NCBI RefSeq assembly: GCF_029227915.1
Contig: NC_079886.1
Span: 1,550,001-1,614,000, forward strand
Reading direction: 5' to 3'
Length of the DNA: 64,000 bases
From: Hydractinia symbiolongicarpus
Lineage: Eukaryota > Cnidaria > Hydrozoa > Anthoathecata > Hydractiniidae
Part shown: piece by piece, positions 38,981 through 53,484 of the stretch
Layout of the letters: every line of letters starts with the position of its first letter
Position numbering within the stretch: the first letter of the stretch is position 1
Made by a program: the position numbers and the translations under genes
Notes under the pieces: model-generated
The model's database searches: none
What the model was told of the DNA's origin: nothing
What the model saw: only the letters and a program-made list of their open reading frames with translations

Positions 38981-41589
38981 TCGCGGGTTTTCGTTTGCCG
39001 GCGATTAAACTTCTTTTATTTAGCGTCTCATCAAAAATGAAAACATTTTTGAAAACTACAAGTCTCATGCGTTTTAGTGGTGAAAAAATAATTTAAAAAA
39101 TCGTTCGGGAAATGAATTTACTCGCAGGGTACTTTCTTTGTATACTTTTGACTATACGGGCCGAGTCCGGGATTTGCGGGAAATCGCGGGTTTTCGTTTG
39201 CCGGCGATTAAACTTTTTTTATTTAGCGTCTCATCAAAAATGAAAACATTTTTGAAAACTACAAGTCTCATGCGTTTTAGTGGTGAAAAAATAATTTAAA
39301 AAATCATTCGGGAAATGAATTTACTCCCTGGGTACTTTCTTTGTATACTTTTGACTATACGGGCCGAGTCCGGGATTTACGGAAAATCGCGGGTTTTCGT
39401 TTGCCGGCGATTAAACTTCTTTTATTTAGCGTCTCATCAAAAATGAAAACATTTTTGAAAACTACAAGTCTCATGCGTTTTAGTGGTGAAAAAATAATTT
39501 AAAAAATCATTCGGGAAATCAGTTTACTCCCTGGTTACTTTTTTTAGGTACTTTTGACTATACTGGCCGAGTACGGGATTTACGGGAAATCGCAGTTTTC
39601 GTTTCCCGGCAATTAAACTTCTTTTATTCAGCGTCTCATCAAAAATGAAAACATTTTTGAAAACTACAAGTCTCATGCATTTTAGTGGTGAAAAAATAAT
39701 TTAAAAAATCGTTCGGGAAATGAGTTTACTCCCTGGGTACTTTCTTTGTATACTTTTGACTAAACAGGCCGAGTAGGGGATTTACGGGAAATCGCGGGTT
39801 TTTGTTTGCCGGCGATTAAACTTCTTTTATTCATCGTCTCATCAAAAATGAAAATATTTTTGAAAACTACAAGTCTCATGCGTTTTAGTGGTGAAAAAAT
39901 AATTTAAAAAATCATTCGGGAAATGAATTTACTCCCTGGGTACTTTTTTTGTATACTTTTGACTATACGGGCCGGGTCCTGGATTTCCGGGAAATCGCGG
40001 GTTTTTGTTTGTCGGCGATTAAACTTCTTTAATTTAGCGTTTCATCAAAAATGAAAACATTTTTGAAAACTACAAGTCTCATGCGTTTTAGTGGTGAAAA
40101 AATAATTTAAAAAATCATTCGGGAAATGAATTTACTCCCTGGGTACTTTCTTTGTATACTTTTGACTATACGGGCCGAGTCCGGGATTTACGGAAAATCG
40201 CGGGTTTTCGTTTGCCGGCGATTAAACTTCTTTTATTTAGCGTCTCATCAAAAATGAAAACATTTTTGAAAACTACAAGTCTCATGCGTTTTAGTGGTGA
40301 AAAAATAATTTAAAAAATCATTCGGGAAATCAGTTTACTCCCTGGTTACTTTTTTTAGGTACTTTTGACTATACTGGCCGAGTACGGGATTTACGGGAAA
40401 TCGCAGTTTTCGTTTGCCGGCAATTAAACTTCTTTTATTCAGCGTCTCATCAAAAATGAAAACATTTTTGAAAACTACAAGTCTCATGCATTTTAGTGGT
40501 GAAAAAATAATTTAAAAAATCGTTCGGGAAATGAGTTTACTCCCTGGGTACTTTCTTTGTATACTTTTGACTAAACAGGCCGAGTAGGGGATTTACGGGA
40601 AATCGCGGGTTTTTGTTTGCCGGCGATTAAACTTCTTTTATTCATCGTCTCATCAAAAATGAAAATATTTTTGAAAACTACAAGTCTCATGCGTTTTAGT
40701 GGTGAAAAAATAATTTAAAAAATCATTCGGGAAATGAATTTACTCCCTGGGTACTTTTTTTGTATACTTTTGACTATACGGGCCGGGTCCGGGATTTCCG
40801 GGAAATCGCGGGTTTTTGTTTGTCGGCGATTAAACTTCTTTAATTTAGCGTTTCATCAAAAATGAAAACATTTTTGAAAACTACAAGTCTCATGCGTTTT
40901 AGTGGTGAAAAAATAATTTAAAAAATCATTCGGGAAATGAATTTACTTCCTGGGTACTTTCTTTGTATACTTTTGACTATACTGGCCGAGTCCGGGATTT
41001 ACGGGAAATCGCTGGTTTTCGTTTGCCGGTGATTAAACTTCTTTTATTCAGCGTCTCATCAAAAATGAAAACATTTTTGAAAACTACAAGTCTCGTGCGT
41101 TTTAGTGGTGAAAAAATAATTTAAAAAATCATTCGGGAAATGAATTTACTCCCTGGGTACTTTCTTTGTATACTTTTGACTATACGGGCCGGGTCCGGGA
41201 TTTCCGGGAAATCGCGGGTTTTTGTTTGTCGGCGATTAAACTTCTTTAATTTAGCGTTTCATCAAAAATGAAAACATTTTTGAAAACTACAAGTCTCATG
41301 CGTTTTAGTGGTGAAAAAATAATTTAAAAAATCATTCGGGAAATGAATTTACTTCCTGGGTACTTTCTTTGTATACTTTTGACTATACTGGCCGAGTCCG
41401 GGATTTACGGGAAATCGCGGGTTTTCGTTTGCCGGCGATTAAACTTCTTTTATTCAGCGTCTCATCAAAAATGAAAACATTTTTGAAAACTACAAGTCTC
41501 GTGCGTTTTAGTGGTGAAAAAATAATTTAAAAAATCATTCGGGAAATGAATTTACTCCCTGGGTACTTTCTTTGTATACTTTTGACTAT
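38360..41589 (+). repeat. 3.2-kb higher-order unit, copy 1 (16 monomers)
   Basis: GAAATTAATT at 38,431 and 41,676, TTAGGTAC near 39,545 and 42,790, and GCCGGGTCCT at 39,971 and 43,216 all give 3,245 bp. The unit itself contains a 4-monomer repeat (AGGTAC at 39,546 and 40,357, 811 bp), so three levels of repetition are nested. Confidence 0.9.
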
Positions 41590-44500
41590 ACAGGCCGAGT
41601 AGGGGATTTACGGGAAATCGCGGGTTCTCGTTTGCCGGCGATTAAACTTCTTTTATTCAGCGTCTCATCAAAAATGAAATTAATTTTGAAAGCTACAAGT
41701 CTCATGCGTTTTAGTGGTGAAAAAATAATTTAAAAAATCATTCGGGAAATCAGTTTACTCCCTGGGCACTTTTTTTGGTATTTTTGACTATACTGGCCGA
41801 GTACGGGATTTACGGGAAATCGCGGGTTTTCGTTTGCCGGCAATAAAACTTCTTTTATTCAGCGTCTCATCAAAAATGAAAACATTTTTGAAAACTACAA
41901 GTCTCATGCATTTTAGTGGTGAAAAAATAATTTAAAAAATCGTTCGGGAAATGAATTTACTCGCAGGGTACTTTCTTTGTATACTTTTGACTATACGGGC
42001 CGAGTCCGGGATTTGCGGGAAATCGCGGGTTTTCCTTTGCCGGCGATTAAACTTTTTTTATTTAGCGTCTTATCAAAAATGAAAACATTTTTGAAAACTA
42101 CAAGTCTCATGCGTTTTAGTGGTGAAAAAATAATTTAAAAAATCATTCGGGAAATGAATTTACTCCCTGGGTACTTTCTTTGTATACTTTTGACTATACG
42201 GGCCGAGTCCGGGATTTACGGAAAATCGCGGGTTTTCGTTTGCCGGCGATTAAACTTCTTTTATTTAGCGTCTCATCAAAAATGAAAACATTTTTGAAAA
42301 CTACAAGTCTCATGCGTTTTAGTGGTGAAAAAATAATTTAAAAAATCGTTCGGGAAATGAATTTACTCGCAGGGTACTTTCTTTGTATACTTTTGACTAT
42401 ACGGGCCGAGTCCGGGATTTGCGGGAAATCGCGGGTTTTCGTTTGCCGGCGATTAAACTTTTTTTATTTAGCGTCTCATCAAAAATGAAAACATTTTTGA
42501 AAACTACAAGTCTCATGCGTTTTAGTGGTGAAAAAATAATTTAAAAAATCATTCGGGAAATGAATTTACTCCCTGGGTACTTTCTTTGTATACTTTTGAC
42601 TATACGGGCCGAGTCCGGGATTTACGGAAAATCGCGGGTTTTCGTTTGCCGGCGATTAAACTTCTTTTATTTAGCGTCTCATCAAAAATGAAAACATTTT
42701 TGAAAACTACAAGTCTCATGCGTTTTAGTGGTGAAAAAATAATTTAAAAAATCATTCGGGAAATCAGTTTACTCCCTGGTTACTTTTTTTAGGTACTTTT
42801 GACTATACTGGCCGAGTACGGGATTTACGGGAAATCGCAGTTTTCGTTTCCCGGCAATTAAACTTCTTTTATTCAGCGTCTCATCAAAAATGAAAACATT
42901 TTTGAAAACTACAAGTCTCATGCATTTTAGTGGTGAAAAAATAATTTAAAAAATCGTTCGGGAAATGAGTTTACTCCCTGGGTACTTTCTTTGTATACTT
43001 TTGACTAAACAGGCCGAGTAGGGGATTTACGGGAAATCGCGGGTTTTTGTTTGCCGGCGATTAAACTTCTTTTATTCATCGTCTCATCAAAAATGAAAAT
43101 ATTTTTGAAAACTACAAGTCTCATGCGTTTTAGTGGTGAAAAAATAATTTAAAAAATCATTCGGGAAATGAATTTACTCCCTGGGTACTTTTTTTGTATA
43201 CTTTTGACTATACGGGCCGGGTCCTGGATTTCCGGGAAATCGCGGGTTTTTGTTTGTCGGCGATTAAACTTCTTTAATTTAGCGTTTCATCAAAAATGAA
43301 AACATTTTTGAAAACTACAAGTCTCATGCGTTTTAGTGGTGAAAAAATAATTTAAAAAATCATTCGGGAAATGAATTTACTCCCTGGGTACTTTCTTTGT
43401 ATACTTTTGACTATACGGGCCGAGTCCGGGATTTACGGAAAATCGCGGGTTTTCGTTTGCCGGCGATTAAACTTCTTTTATTTAGCGTCTCATCAAAAAT
43501 GAAAACATTTTTGAAAACTACAAGTCTCATGCGTTTTAGTGGTGAAAAAATAATTTAAAAAATCATTCGGGAAATCAGTTTACTCCCTGGTTACTTTTTT
43601 TAGGTACTTTTGACTATACTGGCCGAGTACGGGATTTACGGGAAATCGCAGTTTTCGTTTGCCGGCAATTAAACTTCTTTTATTCAGCGTCTCATCAAAA
43701 ATGAAAACATTTTTGAAAACTACAAGTCTCATGCATTTTAGTGGTGAAAAAATAATTTAAAAAATCGTTCGGGAAATGAGTTTACTCCCTGGGTACTTTC
43801 TTTGTATACTTTTGACTAAACAGGCCGAGTAGGGGATTTACGGGAAATCGCGGGTTTTTGTTTGCCGGCGATTAAACTTCTTTTATTCATCGTCTCATCA
43901 AAAATGAAAATATTTTTGAAAACTACAAGTCTCATGCGTTTTAGTGGTGAAAAAATAATTTAAAAAATCATTCGGGAAATGAATTTACTCCCTGGGTACT
44001 TTTTTTGTATACTTTTGACTATACGGGCCGGGTCCGGGATTTCCGGGAAATCGCGGGTTTTTGTTTGTCGGCGATTAAACTTCTTTAATTTAGCGTTTCA
44101 TCAAAAATGAAAACATTTTTGAAAACTACAAGTCTCATGCGTTTTAGTGGTGAAAAAATAATTTAAAAAATCATTCGGGAAATGAATTTACTTCCTGGGT
44201 ACTTTCTTTGTATACTTTTGACTATACTGGCCGAGTCCATGATTTACGGGAAATCGCTGGTTTTCGTTTGCCGGTGATTAAACTTCTTTTATTCAGCGTC
44301 TCATCAAAAATGAAAACATTTTTGAAAACTACAAGTCTCGTGCGTTTTAGTGGTGAAAAAATAATTTAAAAAATCATTCGGGAAATGAATTTACTCCCTG
44401 GGTACTTTCTTTGTATACTTTTGACTATACGGGCCGGGTCCGGGATTTCCGGGAAATCGCGGGTTTTTGTTTGTCGGCGATTAAACTTCTTTAATTTAGC

Positions 44501-44834
44501 GTTTCATCAAAAATGAAAACATTTTTGAAAACTACAAGTCTCATGCGTTTTAGTGGTGAAAAAATAATTTAAAAAATCATTCGGGAAATGAATTTACTTC
44601 CTGGGTACTTTCTTTGTATACTTTTGACTATACTGGCCGAGTCCGGGATTTACGGGAAATCGCGGGTTTTCGTTTGCCGGCGATTAAACTTCTTTTATTC
44701 AGCGTCTCATCAAAAATGAAAACATTTTTGAAAACTACAAGTCTCGTGCGTTTTAGTGGTGAAAAAATAATTTAAAAAATCATTCGGGAAATGAATTTAC
44801 TCCCTGGGTACTTTCTTTGTATACTTTTGACTAT
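41590..44834 (+). repeat. 3.2-kb higher-order unit, copy 2 (16 monomers)
   Basis: Aligned to copy 1 along its whole length at an offset of 3,245 with very few substitutions, for example GAGTCCATG at 44,235 against GAGTCCGGG. ACAGGCCGAGTAGGGG with GTTCTCG marks its start and recurs at 44,835 and 48,282. Confidence 0.9.
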
Positions 44835-47800
44835 ACAGGCCGAGTAGGGGATTTACGGGAAATCGCGGGTTCTCGTTTGCCGGCGATTAAACTTCTTTTA
44901 TTCAGCGTCTCATCAAAAATGAAAACATTTTTGAAAACTACAAGTCTCATGCATTTTAGTGGTGAAAAAATAATTTAAAAAATCATTCGGGAAATCAGTT
45001 TACTCCCTGGGCACTTTTTTTGGGTATTTTTGACTATACTGGCCGAGTACGGGATTTACGGGAAATCGCGGTTTTCGTTTGCCGGCAATAAAACTTCTTT
45101 TATTCAGCGTCTCATCAAAAATGAAAACATTTTTGAAAACTACAAGTCTCATGCATTTTAGTGGTGAAAAAATAATTTAAAAAATCGTTCGGGAAATGAA
45201 TTTACTCGCAGGGTACTTTCTTTGTATACTTTTGACTATACGGGCCGAGTCCGGGATTTACGGGAAATCGCGGGTTTTCGTTTGCCGGCGATTAAACTTT
45301 TTTTATTTAGCGTCTCATCAAAAATGAAAACATTTTTGAAAACTACAAGTCTCATGCGTTTTAGTGGTGAAAAAATAATTTAAAAAATCATTCGGGAAAT
45401 CAGTTTACTCTCTGGGCACTTTTTTTGGGTATTTTTGACTATACTGGCCGAGTACGGGATTTACGGGAAATCGCGGTTTTCGTTTGCCGGCAATAAAACT
45501 TCTTTTATTCAGCGTCTCATCAAAAATGAAAACATTTTTGAAAACTACAAGTCTCATGCATTTTAGTGGTGAAAAAATAATTTAAAAAATCGTTCGGGAA
45601 ATGAATTTACTCGCAGGGTACTTTCTTTGTATACTTTTGACTATACGGGCCGAGTCCGGGATTTACGGGAAATCGCGGGTTTTCGTTTGCCGGCGATTAA
45701 ACTTTTTTTATTTAGCGTCTCATCAAAAATGAAAACATTTTTGAAAACTACAAGTCTCATGCGTTTTAGTGGTGAAAAAATAATTTAAAAAATCATTCGG
45801 GAAATGAATTTACTCCCTGGGTACTTTCTTTGTATACTTTTGACTATACGGGCCGAGTCCGGGATTTACGGGAAATCGCGGTTTTCGTTTGCCGGCAATA
45901 AAACTTCTTTTATTCAGCGTCTCATCAAAAATGAAAACATTTTTGAAAACTACAAGTCTCATGCATTTTAGTGGTGAAAAAATAATTTAAAAAATCGTTC
46001 GGGAAATGAATTTACTCGCAGGGTACTTTCTTTGTATACTTTTGACTATACGGGCCGAGTCCGGGATTTACGGGAAATCGCGGGTTTTCGTTTGCCGGCG
46101 ATTAAACTTTTTTTATTTAGCGTCTCATCAAAAATGAAAACATTTTTGAAAACTACAAGTCTCATGCGTTTTAGTGGTGAAAAAATAATTTAAAAAATCA
46201 TTCGGGAAATGAATTTACTCCCTGGGTACTTTCTTTGTATACTTTTGACTATACGGGCCGAGTCCGGGATTTAAGGGAAATCGCGGGTTTTCGTTTGCCG
46301 GCGATTAAACTTCTTTTATTAAGCGTCTCATCAAAAATGAAAACATTTTTGAAAACTACAAGTCTCATGCGTTTTAGTGGTGAAAAAATAATTTAAAAAA
46401 TCATTCGGGAAATCAGTTTACTCCCTGGGTACTTTTTTTGGGTACTTTTGACTACACTGGCCGAGTACGGGATTTACGGGAAATCGCAGGTTTTCGTTTG
46501 CCGGCGATTAAACTTCTTTTATTCAGCGTCTCATCAAAAATGAAAATATTTTTGAAAACTACAAGTCTCATGCGTTTTAGTGGTGAAAAAATAATTTAAA
46601 AAATCATTCGGGAAATGAATTTACTCTCTGGGTACTTTTTTTGTATACTTTTGACTATACGGGCCGGGTCCTGGATTTCCGGGAAATCGCGGGTTTTTGT
46701 TTGTCGGCGATTAAACTTCTTTAATTTAGCGTTTCATCAAAAATGAAAACATTTTTGAAAACTACAAGTCTCATGCGTTTTAGTGGTGAAAAAATAATTT
46801 AAAAAATCATTCGGGAAATGAATTTACTCCCTGGGTACTTTCTTTGTATACTTTTGACTATACGGGCCGAGTCCGGGATTTACGGAAAATCGCGGGTTTT
46901 CGTTTGCCGGCGATTAAACTTCTTTTATTTAGCGTCTCATCAAAAATGAAAACATTTTTGAAAACTACAAGTCTCATGCGTTTTAGTGGTGAAAAAATAA
47001 TTTAAAAAATCATTCGGGAAATCAGTTTACTCCCTGGTTACTTTTTTTAGGTACTTTTGACTATACTGGCCGAGTACGGGATTTACGGGAAATCGCAGTT
47101 TTCGTTTGCCGGCAATTAAACTTCTTTTATTCAGCGTCTCATCAAAAATGAAAACATTTTTGAAAACTACAAGTCTCATGCATTTTAGTGGTGAAAAAAT
47201 AATTTAAAAAATCGTTCGGGAAATGAGTTTACTCCCTGGGTACTTTCTTTGTATACTTTTGACTAAACAGGCCGAGTAGGGGATTTACGGGAAATCGCGG
47301 GTTTTTGTTTGCCGGCGATTAAACTACTTTTATTCATCGTCTCATCAAAAATGAAAATATTTTTGAAAACTACAAGTCTCATGCGTTTTAGTGGTGAAAA
47401 AATAATTTAAAAAATCATTCGGGAAATGAATTTACTCCCTGGGTACTTTTTTTGTATACTTTTGACTATACGGGCCGGGTCCGGGATTTCCGGGAAATCG
47501 CGGGTTTTTGTTTGTCGGCGATTAAACTTCTTTAATTTAGCGTTTCATCAAAAATGAAAACATTTTTGAAAACTACAAGTCTCATGCGTTTTAGTGGTGA
47601 AAAAATAATTTAAAAAATCATTCGGGAAATGAATTTACTTCCTGGGTACTTTCTTTGTATACTTTTGACTATACTGGCCGAGTCCGGGATTTACGGGAAA
47701 TCGCTGGTTTTCGTTTGCCGGTGATTAAACTTCTTTTATTCAGCGTCTCATCAAAAATGAAAACATTTTTGAAAACTACAAGTCTCGTGCGTTTTAGTGG

Positions 47801-48281
47801 TGAAAAAATAATTTAAAAAATCATTCGGGAAATGAATTTACTCCCTGGGTACTTTCTTTGTATACTTTTGACTATACGGGCCGGGTCCGGGATTTCCGGG
47901 AAATCGCGGGTTTTTGTTTGTCGGCGATTAAACTTCTTTAATTTAGCGTTTCATCAAAAATGAAAACATTTTTGAAAACTACAAGTCTCATGCGTTTTAG
48001 TGGTGAAAAAATAATTTAAAAAATCATTCGGGAAATGAATTTACTTCCTGGGTACTTTCTTTGTATACTTTTGACTATACTGGCCGAGTCCGGGATTTAC
48101 GGGAAATCGCGGGTTTTCGTTTGCCGGCGATTAAACTTCTTTTATTCAGCGTCTCATCAAAAATGAAAACATTTTTGAAAACTACAAGTCTCGTGCGTTT
48201 TAGTGGTGAAAAAATAATTTAAAAAATCATTCGGGAAATGAATTTACTCCCTGGGTACTTTCTTTGTATACTTTTGACTAT
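44835..48281 (+). repeat. 3.4-kb higher-order unit, copy 3 (17 monomers)
   Basis: Keeps the right half of copies 1-2: GCCGGGTCCT at 46,663, TTAGGTAC near 47,048, then the CTTCCTGGG pairs. The left half is altered: a GGGCACTTTTTTTGGG plus CGCAGGGTAC pair is repeated twice, followed by monomers with TTTAAGGG (46,270) and ACTACACTGG. Net length is one monomer greater. Confidence 0.85.
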
Positions 48282-50005
48282 ACAGGCCGAGTAGGGGATT
48301 TACGGGAAATCGCGGGTTCTCGTTTGCCGGCGATTAAACTTCTTTTATTCAGCGTCTCATCAAAAATGAAAACATTTTTGAAAACTACAAGTCTCATGCA
48401 TTTTAGTGGTGAAAAAATAATTTAAAAAATCATTCGGGAAATCAGTTTACTCCCTGGGCACTTTTTTTGGGTATTTTTGACTATACTGGCCGAGTACGGG
48501 ATTTACGGGAAATCGCGGTTTTCGTTTGCCGGCAATAAAACTTCTTTTATTCAGCGTCTCATCAAAAATGAAAACATTTTTGAAAACTACAAGTCTCATG
48601 CATTTTAGTGGTGAAAAAATAATTTAAAAAATCGTTCGGGAAATGAATTTACTCGCAGGGTACTTTCTTTGTATACTTTTGACTATACGGGCCGAGTCCG
48701 GGATTTACGGGAAATCGCGGGTTTTCGTTTGCCGGCGATTAAACTTTTTTTATTTAGCGTCTCATCAAAAATGAAAACATTTTTGAAAACTACAAGTCTC
48801 ATGCGTTTTAGTGGTGAAAAAATAATTTAAAAAATCATTCGGGAAATCAGTTTACTCCCTGGGCACTTTTTTTGGGTATTTTTGACTATACTGGCCGAGT
48901 ACGGGATTTACGGGAAATCGCGGTTTTCGTTTGCCGGCAATAAAACTTCTTTTATTCAGCGTCTCATCAAAAATGAAAACATTTTTGAAAACTACAAGTC
49001 TCATGCATTTTAGTGGTGAAAAAATAATTTAAAAAATCGTTCGGGAAATGAATTTACTCGCAGGGTACTTTCTTTGTATACTTTTGACTATACGGGCCGA
49101 GTCCGGGATTTACGGGAAATCGCGGGTTTTCGTTTGCCGGCGATTAAACTTTTTTTATTTAGCGTCTCATCAAAAATGAAAACATTTTTGAAAACTACAA
49201 GTCTCATGCGTTTTAGTGGTGAAAAAATAATTTAAAAAATCATTCGGGAAATGAATTTACTCCCTGGGTACTTTCTTTGTATACTTTTGACTATACGGGC
49301 CGAGTCCGGGATTTACGGGAAATCGCGGTTTTCGTTTGCCGGCAATAAAACTTCTTTTATTCAGCGTCTCATCAAAAATGAAAACATTTTTGAAAACTAC
49401 AAGTCTCATGCATTTTAGTGGTGAAAAAATAATTTAAAAAATCGTTCGGGAAATGAATTTACTCGCAGGGTACTTTCTTTGTATACTTTTGACTATACGG
49501 GCCGAGTCCGGGATTTACGGGAAATCGCGGGTTTTCGTTTGCCGGCGATTAAACTTTTTTTATTTAGCGTCTCATCAAAAATGAAAACATTTTTGAAAAC
49601 TACAAGTCTCATGCGTTTTAGTGGTGAAAAAATAATTTAAAAAATCATTCGGGAAATGAATTTACTCCCTGGGTACTTTCTTTGTATACTTTTGACTATA
49701 CGGGCCGAGTCCGGGATTTAAGGGAAATCGCGGGTTTTCGTTTGCCGGCGATTAAACTTCTTTTATTAAGCGTCTCATCAAAAATGAAAACATTTTTGAA
49801 AACTACAAGTCTCATGCGTTTTAGTGGTGAAAAAATAATTTAAAAAATCATTCGGGAAATCAGTTTACTCCCTGGGTACTTTTTTTGGGTACTTTTGACT
49901 ACACTGGCCGAGTACGGGATTTACGGGAAATCGCAGGTTTTCGTTTGCCGGCGATTAAACTTCTTTTATTCAGCGTCTCATCAAAAATGAAAAAATTTTT
50001 GAAAA
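48282..50005 (+). repeat. 3.4-kb higher-order unit, partial copy 4
   Basis: Repeats the altered left half of copy 3 at an offset of exactly 3,447: ACAGGCC 44,835 to 48,282 and TTAAGGG 46,271 to 49,718. It breaks off near 50,000, where GGGCACTTTTTTGGGG follows instead of the GGGTCCTGG monomer. Confidence 0.85.
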
Positions 50006-50698
50006 CTACAAGTCTCATGCGTTTTAGTGGTGAAAAAATAATTTAAAAAATCATTCGGGAAATCAGTTTACTCCCTGGGCACTTTTTTGGGGTATTTTTG
50101 ACTATACTGGCCGAGTACGGGATTTACGGGAAATCGCGGGTTTTCGTTTGCCGGCAATAAAACTTCTTTTATTCAGCGTCTCATCAAAAATGAAAACATT
50201 TTTGAAAACTACAAGTCTCATGCATTTTAGTGGTGAAAAAATAATTTAAAAAATCGTTTGGGAAATGAATTTACTCGCAGGGTACTTTCTTTGTATACTT
50301 TTGACTATACGGGCCGAGTCCGGGATTTACGGGAAATCGCGGGTTTTCGTTTACCGGCGATTAAACTTTTTTTATTTAGCGTCTCATCAAAAATAAAAAC
50401 ATTTTTGAAAACTACAAGTCTCATGCGTTTTAGTGGTGAAAAAATAATTTAAAAAATCATTCGGGAAATGAATTTACTCCCTGGGTACTTTCTTTGTATA
50501 CTTTTGACTATACGGGCCGAGTCCGGGATTTACGGGAAATCGCGGGTTTTCGTTTGCCGGCGATTAAACTTCTTTTATTTAGCGTCTCATCAAAAATGAA
50601 AACATTTTTGAAAACTACAAGTCTCATGCGTTTTAGTGGTGAAAAAATAATTTAAAAAATCATTCGGGAAATCAGTTTACTCCCTGGTTACTTTTTTT
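50006..50698 (+). repeat. Ungrouped monomers
   Basis: About three and a half monomers: GGGCACTTTTTTGGGG with GCAATAAAAC, CGTTTGGGAAATGAATT with CGCAGG and the rare GTTTACCGG, and a near-consensus monomer. Nothing but satellite is present. Confidence 0.7.
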
Positions 50699-52730
50699 AG
50701 GTACTTTTGACTATACGGGCCGAGTCCGGGATTTACGGGAAATCGCGGGTTTTCGTTTGCCGGCGATTAAACTTCTTTTATTTAGCGTCTCATCAAAAAT
50801 GAAAACATTTTTGAAAACTACAAGTCTCATGCGTTTTAGTGGTGAAAAAATAATTTAAAAAATCATTCGGGAAATCAGTTTACTCCCTGGTTACTTTTTT
50901 TAGGTACTTTTGACTATACTGGCCGAGTACGGGATTTACGGGAAATCGCGGGTTTTCGTTTGCCGGCAATTAAACTTCTTTTATTCAACGTCTCATCAAA
51001 AATGAAAACATTTTTGAAAACTACAAGTCTCATGCATTTTAGTGGTGAAAAAATAATTTAAAAAATCGTTCGGGAAATGAGTTTACTCCCTGGGTACTTT
51101 CTTTGTATACTTTTGACTAAACAGGCCGAGTAGGGGATTTACGGGAAATCGCGGGTTTTTGTTTGCCGGCGATTAAACTTCTTTTATTCATCGTCTCATC
51201 AAAAATGAAAATATTTTTGAAAACTACAAGTCTCATGCGTTTTAGTGGTGAAAAAATAATTTAAAAAATCATTCGGGAAATGAAATTACTCCCTGGGTAC
51301 TTTTTTTTTATACTTTTGACTATACGGGCCGGGTCCGGGATTTCCGGGAAATCGCGGGTTTTTGTTTGCCGGCGATTAAACTTCTTTAATTTAGCGTTTC
51401 ATCAAAAATGAAAACATTTTTGAAAACTACAAGTCTCATGCGTTTTAGTGGTGAAAAAATAATTTAAAAAATCATTCGGGAAATGAATTTACTCCCTGGG
51501 TACTTTCTTTGTATACTTTTGACTATACGGGCTGAGTCCGGGATTTACGGGAAATCGCGGGTTTTCGTTTGCCGGCGATTAAACTTCTTTTATTCAGCGT
51601 CTCATCAAAAATGAAAACATTTTTGAAAACTACAAGTCTCGTGCGTTTTAGTGGTGAAAAAATAATTTAAAAAATCATTCGGGAAATGAATTTACTCCCT
51701 GGGTACTTTCTTTGTATACTTTTGACTATACGGGCCGAGTCTGAGATTTACGGGAAATCGCGGGTTTTCGTTTGCCGGCGATTAAACTTCTTTTATTTAG
51801 CGTCTCATCAAAAATGAAAACATTTTTGAAAACTACAAGTCTCATGCGTTTTAGTGGTGAAAAAATAATTTAAAAAATCATTCGGGAAATCAGTTTACTC
51901 CCTGGGTACTTTTTTTGGGTACTTTTGACTACACTGGCCGAGTACGGGATTTACGGGAAATCGCGGGTTTTCGTTTGCCGACGATTAAACTTCTTTTATT
52001 CAGCGTCTCATCAAAAATGAAAACATTTTTGAAAACTACAAGTCTCATGCATTTTAGTGGTGAAAAAATAATTTAAAAAATCGTTCGGGAAATGAGTTTA
52101 CTCCCTGGGTACTTTCTTTGTATACTTTTGACTAAACAGGCCGAGTAGGGGATTTACGGGAAATCGCGGGTTTTTGTTTGCCGGCGATTAAACTTCTTTT
52201 ATTCATCGTCTCATCAAAAATGAAAATATTTTTGAAAACTACAAGTCTCATGCGTTTTAGTGGTGAAAAAATAATTTAAAAAATCATTCGGGAAATGAAT
52301 TTACTCCCTGGGTACTTTTTTTGTATACTTTTGACTATACGGGCCGGGTCCGGGATTTCCGGGAAATCGCGGGTTTTTGTTTGCCGGCGATTAAACTTCT
52401 TTAATTTAGCGTTTCATCAAAAATGAAAACATTTTTGAAAACTACAAGTCTCGTGCGTTTTATTGGTGAAAAAATAATTTAAAAAATCATTCGGGAAATC
52501 AGTTTACACCCTGGGTACTTTTTTTTGGGTACTTTTGACTATACTGTCCGAGTACGGGATTTACGGGAAATCGCAGGTTTTCGTTTGCCGGCAATTAAAC
52601 TTCTTTTATTCAGCGTCTCATCAAAAATGAAAACATTTTTGAAAAGTACAAGTCTCATGCATTTTAGTGGTGAAAAAATAATTTAAAAAATCATTCGGGA
52701 AATCAGTTTACTCCCTGGTTACTTTTTTTA
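50699..52730 (+). repeat. 10-monomer unit, complete version (2,032 bp)
   Basis: Order of monomers by mark: TTAGGTAC/CGGGCC, TTAGGTAC/ACTGGCC, AAACAGGCC, ATGAAATTAC/GGGTCCGGG, near-consensus, GAGTCTGAG, ACTACACTGG, AAACAGGCC, TTTTTTTGTATAC/GGGTCCGGG/CTTTAATTT, CAGTTTACACCC/ACTGTCC. AGGTA at 50,699 and 52,731 delimits it. Confidence 0.85.
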
Positions 52731-53484
52731 GGTACTTTTGACTATACGGGCCGAGTCCGGGATTTACGGGAAATCGCGGGTTTTCGTTTGCCGGCGATTA
52801 AACTTCTTTTATTTAGCGTCTCATCAAAAATGAAAACATTTTTGAAAACTGCAAGTCTCATGCGTTTTAGTGGTGAAAAAATAATTTAAAAAATCATTCG
52901 GGAAATCAGTTTACTCCCTGGTTACTTTTTTTAGGTACTTTTGACTATACTGGCCGAGTACGGGATTTACGGGAAATCGCGGGTTTTCGTTTGCCGGCAA
53001 TTAAACTTCTTTTATTCAGCGTCTCATCAAAAATGAAAACATTTTTGAAAACTACAAGTCTCATGCATTTTAGTGGTGAAAAAATAATTTAAAAAATCGT
53101 TCGGGAAATGAGTTTACTCCCTGGGTACTTTCTTTGTATACTTTTGACTAAACAGGCCGAGTAGGGGATTTACGGGAAATCGCGGGTTTTTGTTTGCCGG
53201 CAATTAAACTTCTTTTATTCATCGTCTCATCAAAAATGAAAATATTTTTGAAAACTACAAGTCTCATGCGTTTTAGTGGTGAAAAAATAATTTAAAAAAT
53301 CATTCGGGAAATGAAATTACTCCCTGGGTACTTTTTTTTTATACTTTTGACTATACGGGCCGGGTCCGGGATTTCCGGGAAATCGCGGGTTTTTGTTTGC
53401 CGGCGATTAAACTTCTTTAATTTAGCGTTTCATCAAAAATGAAAACATTTTTGAAAACTACAAGTCTCATGCGTTTTAGTGGTG

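Noticed and set aside
38360-50005. Assembly artefact as the explanation for near-identical 3.2-kb units
   Set aside because: Copies carry private substitutions (for example GAGTCCATG at 44,235) and different monomer counts (16, 16, 17), which argues for real copies. It cannot be excluded fully without long reads spanning the region.
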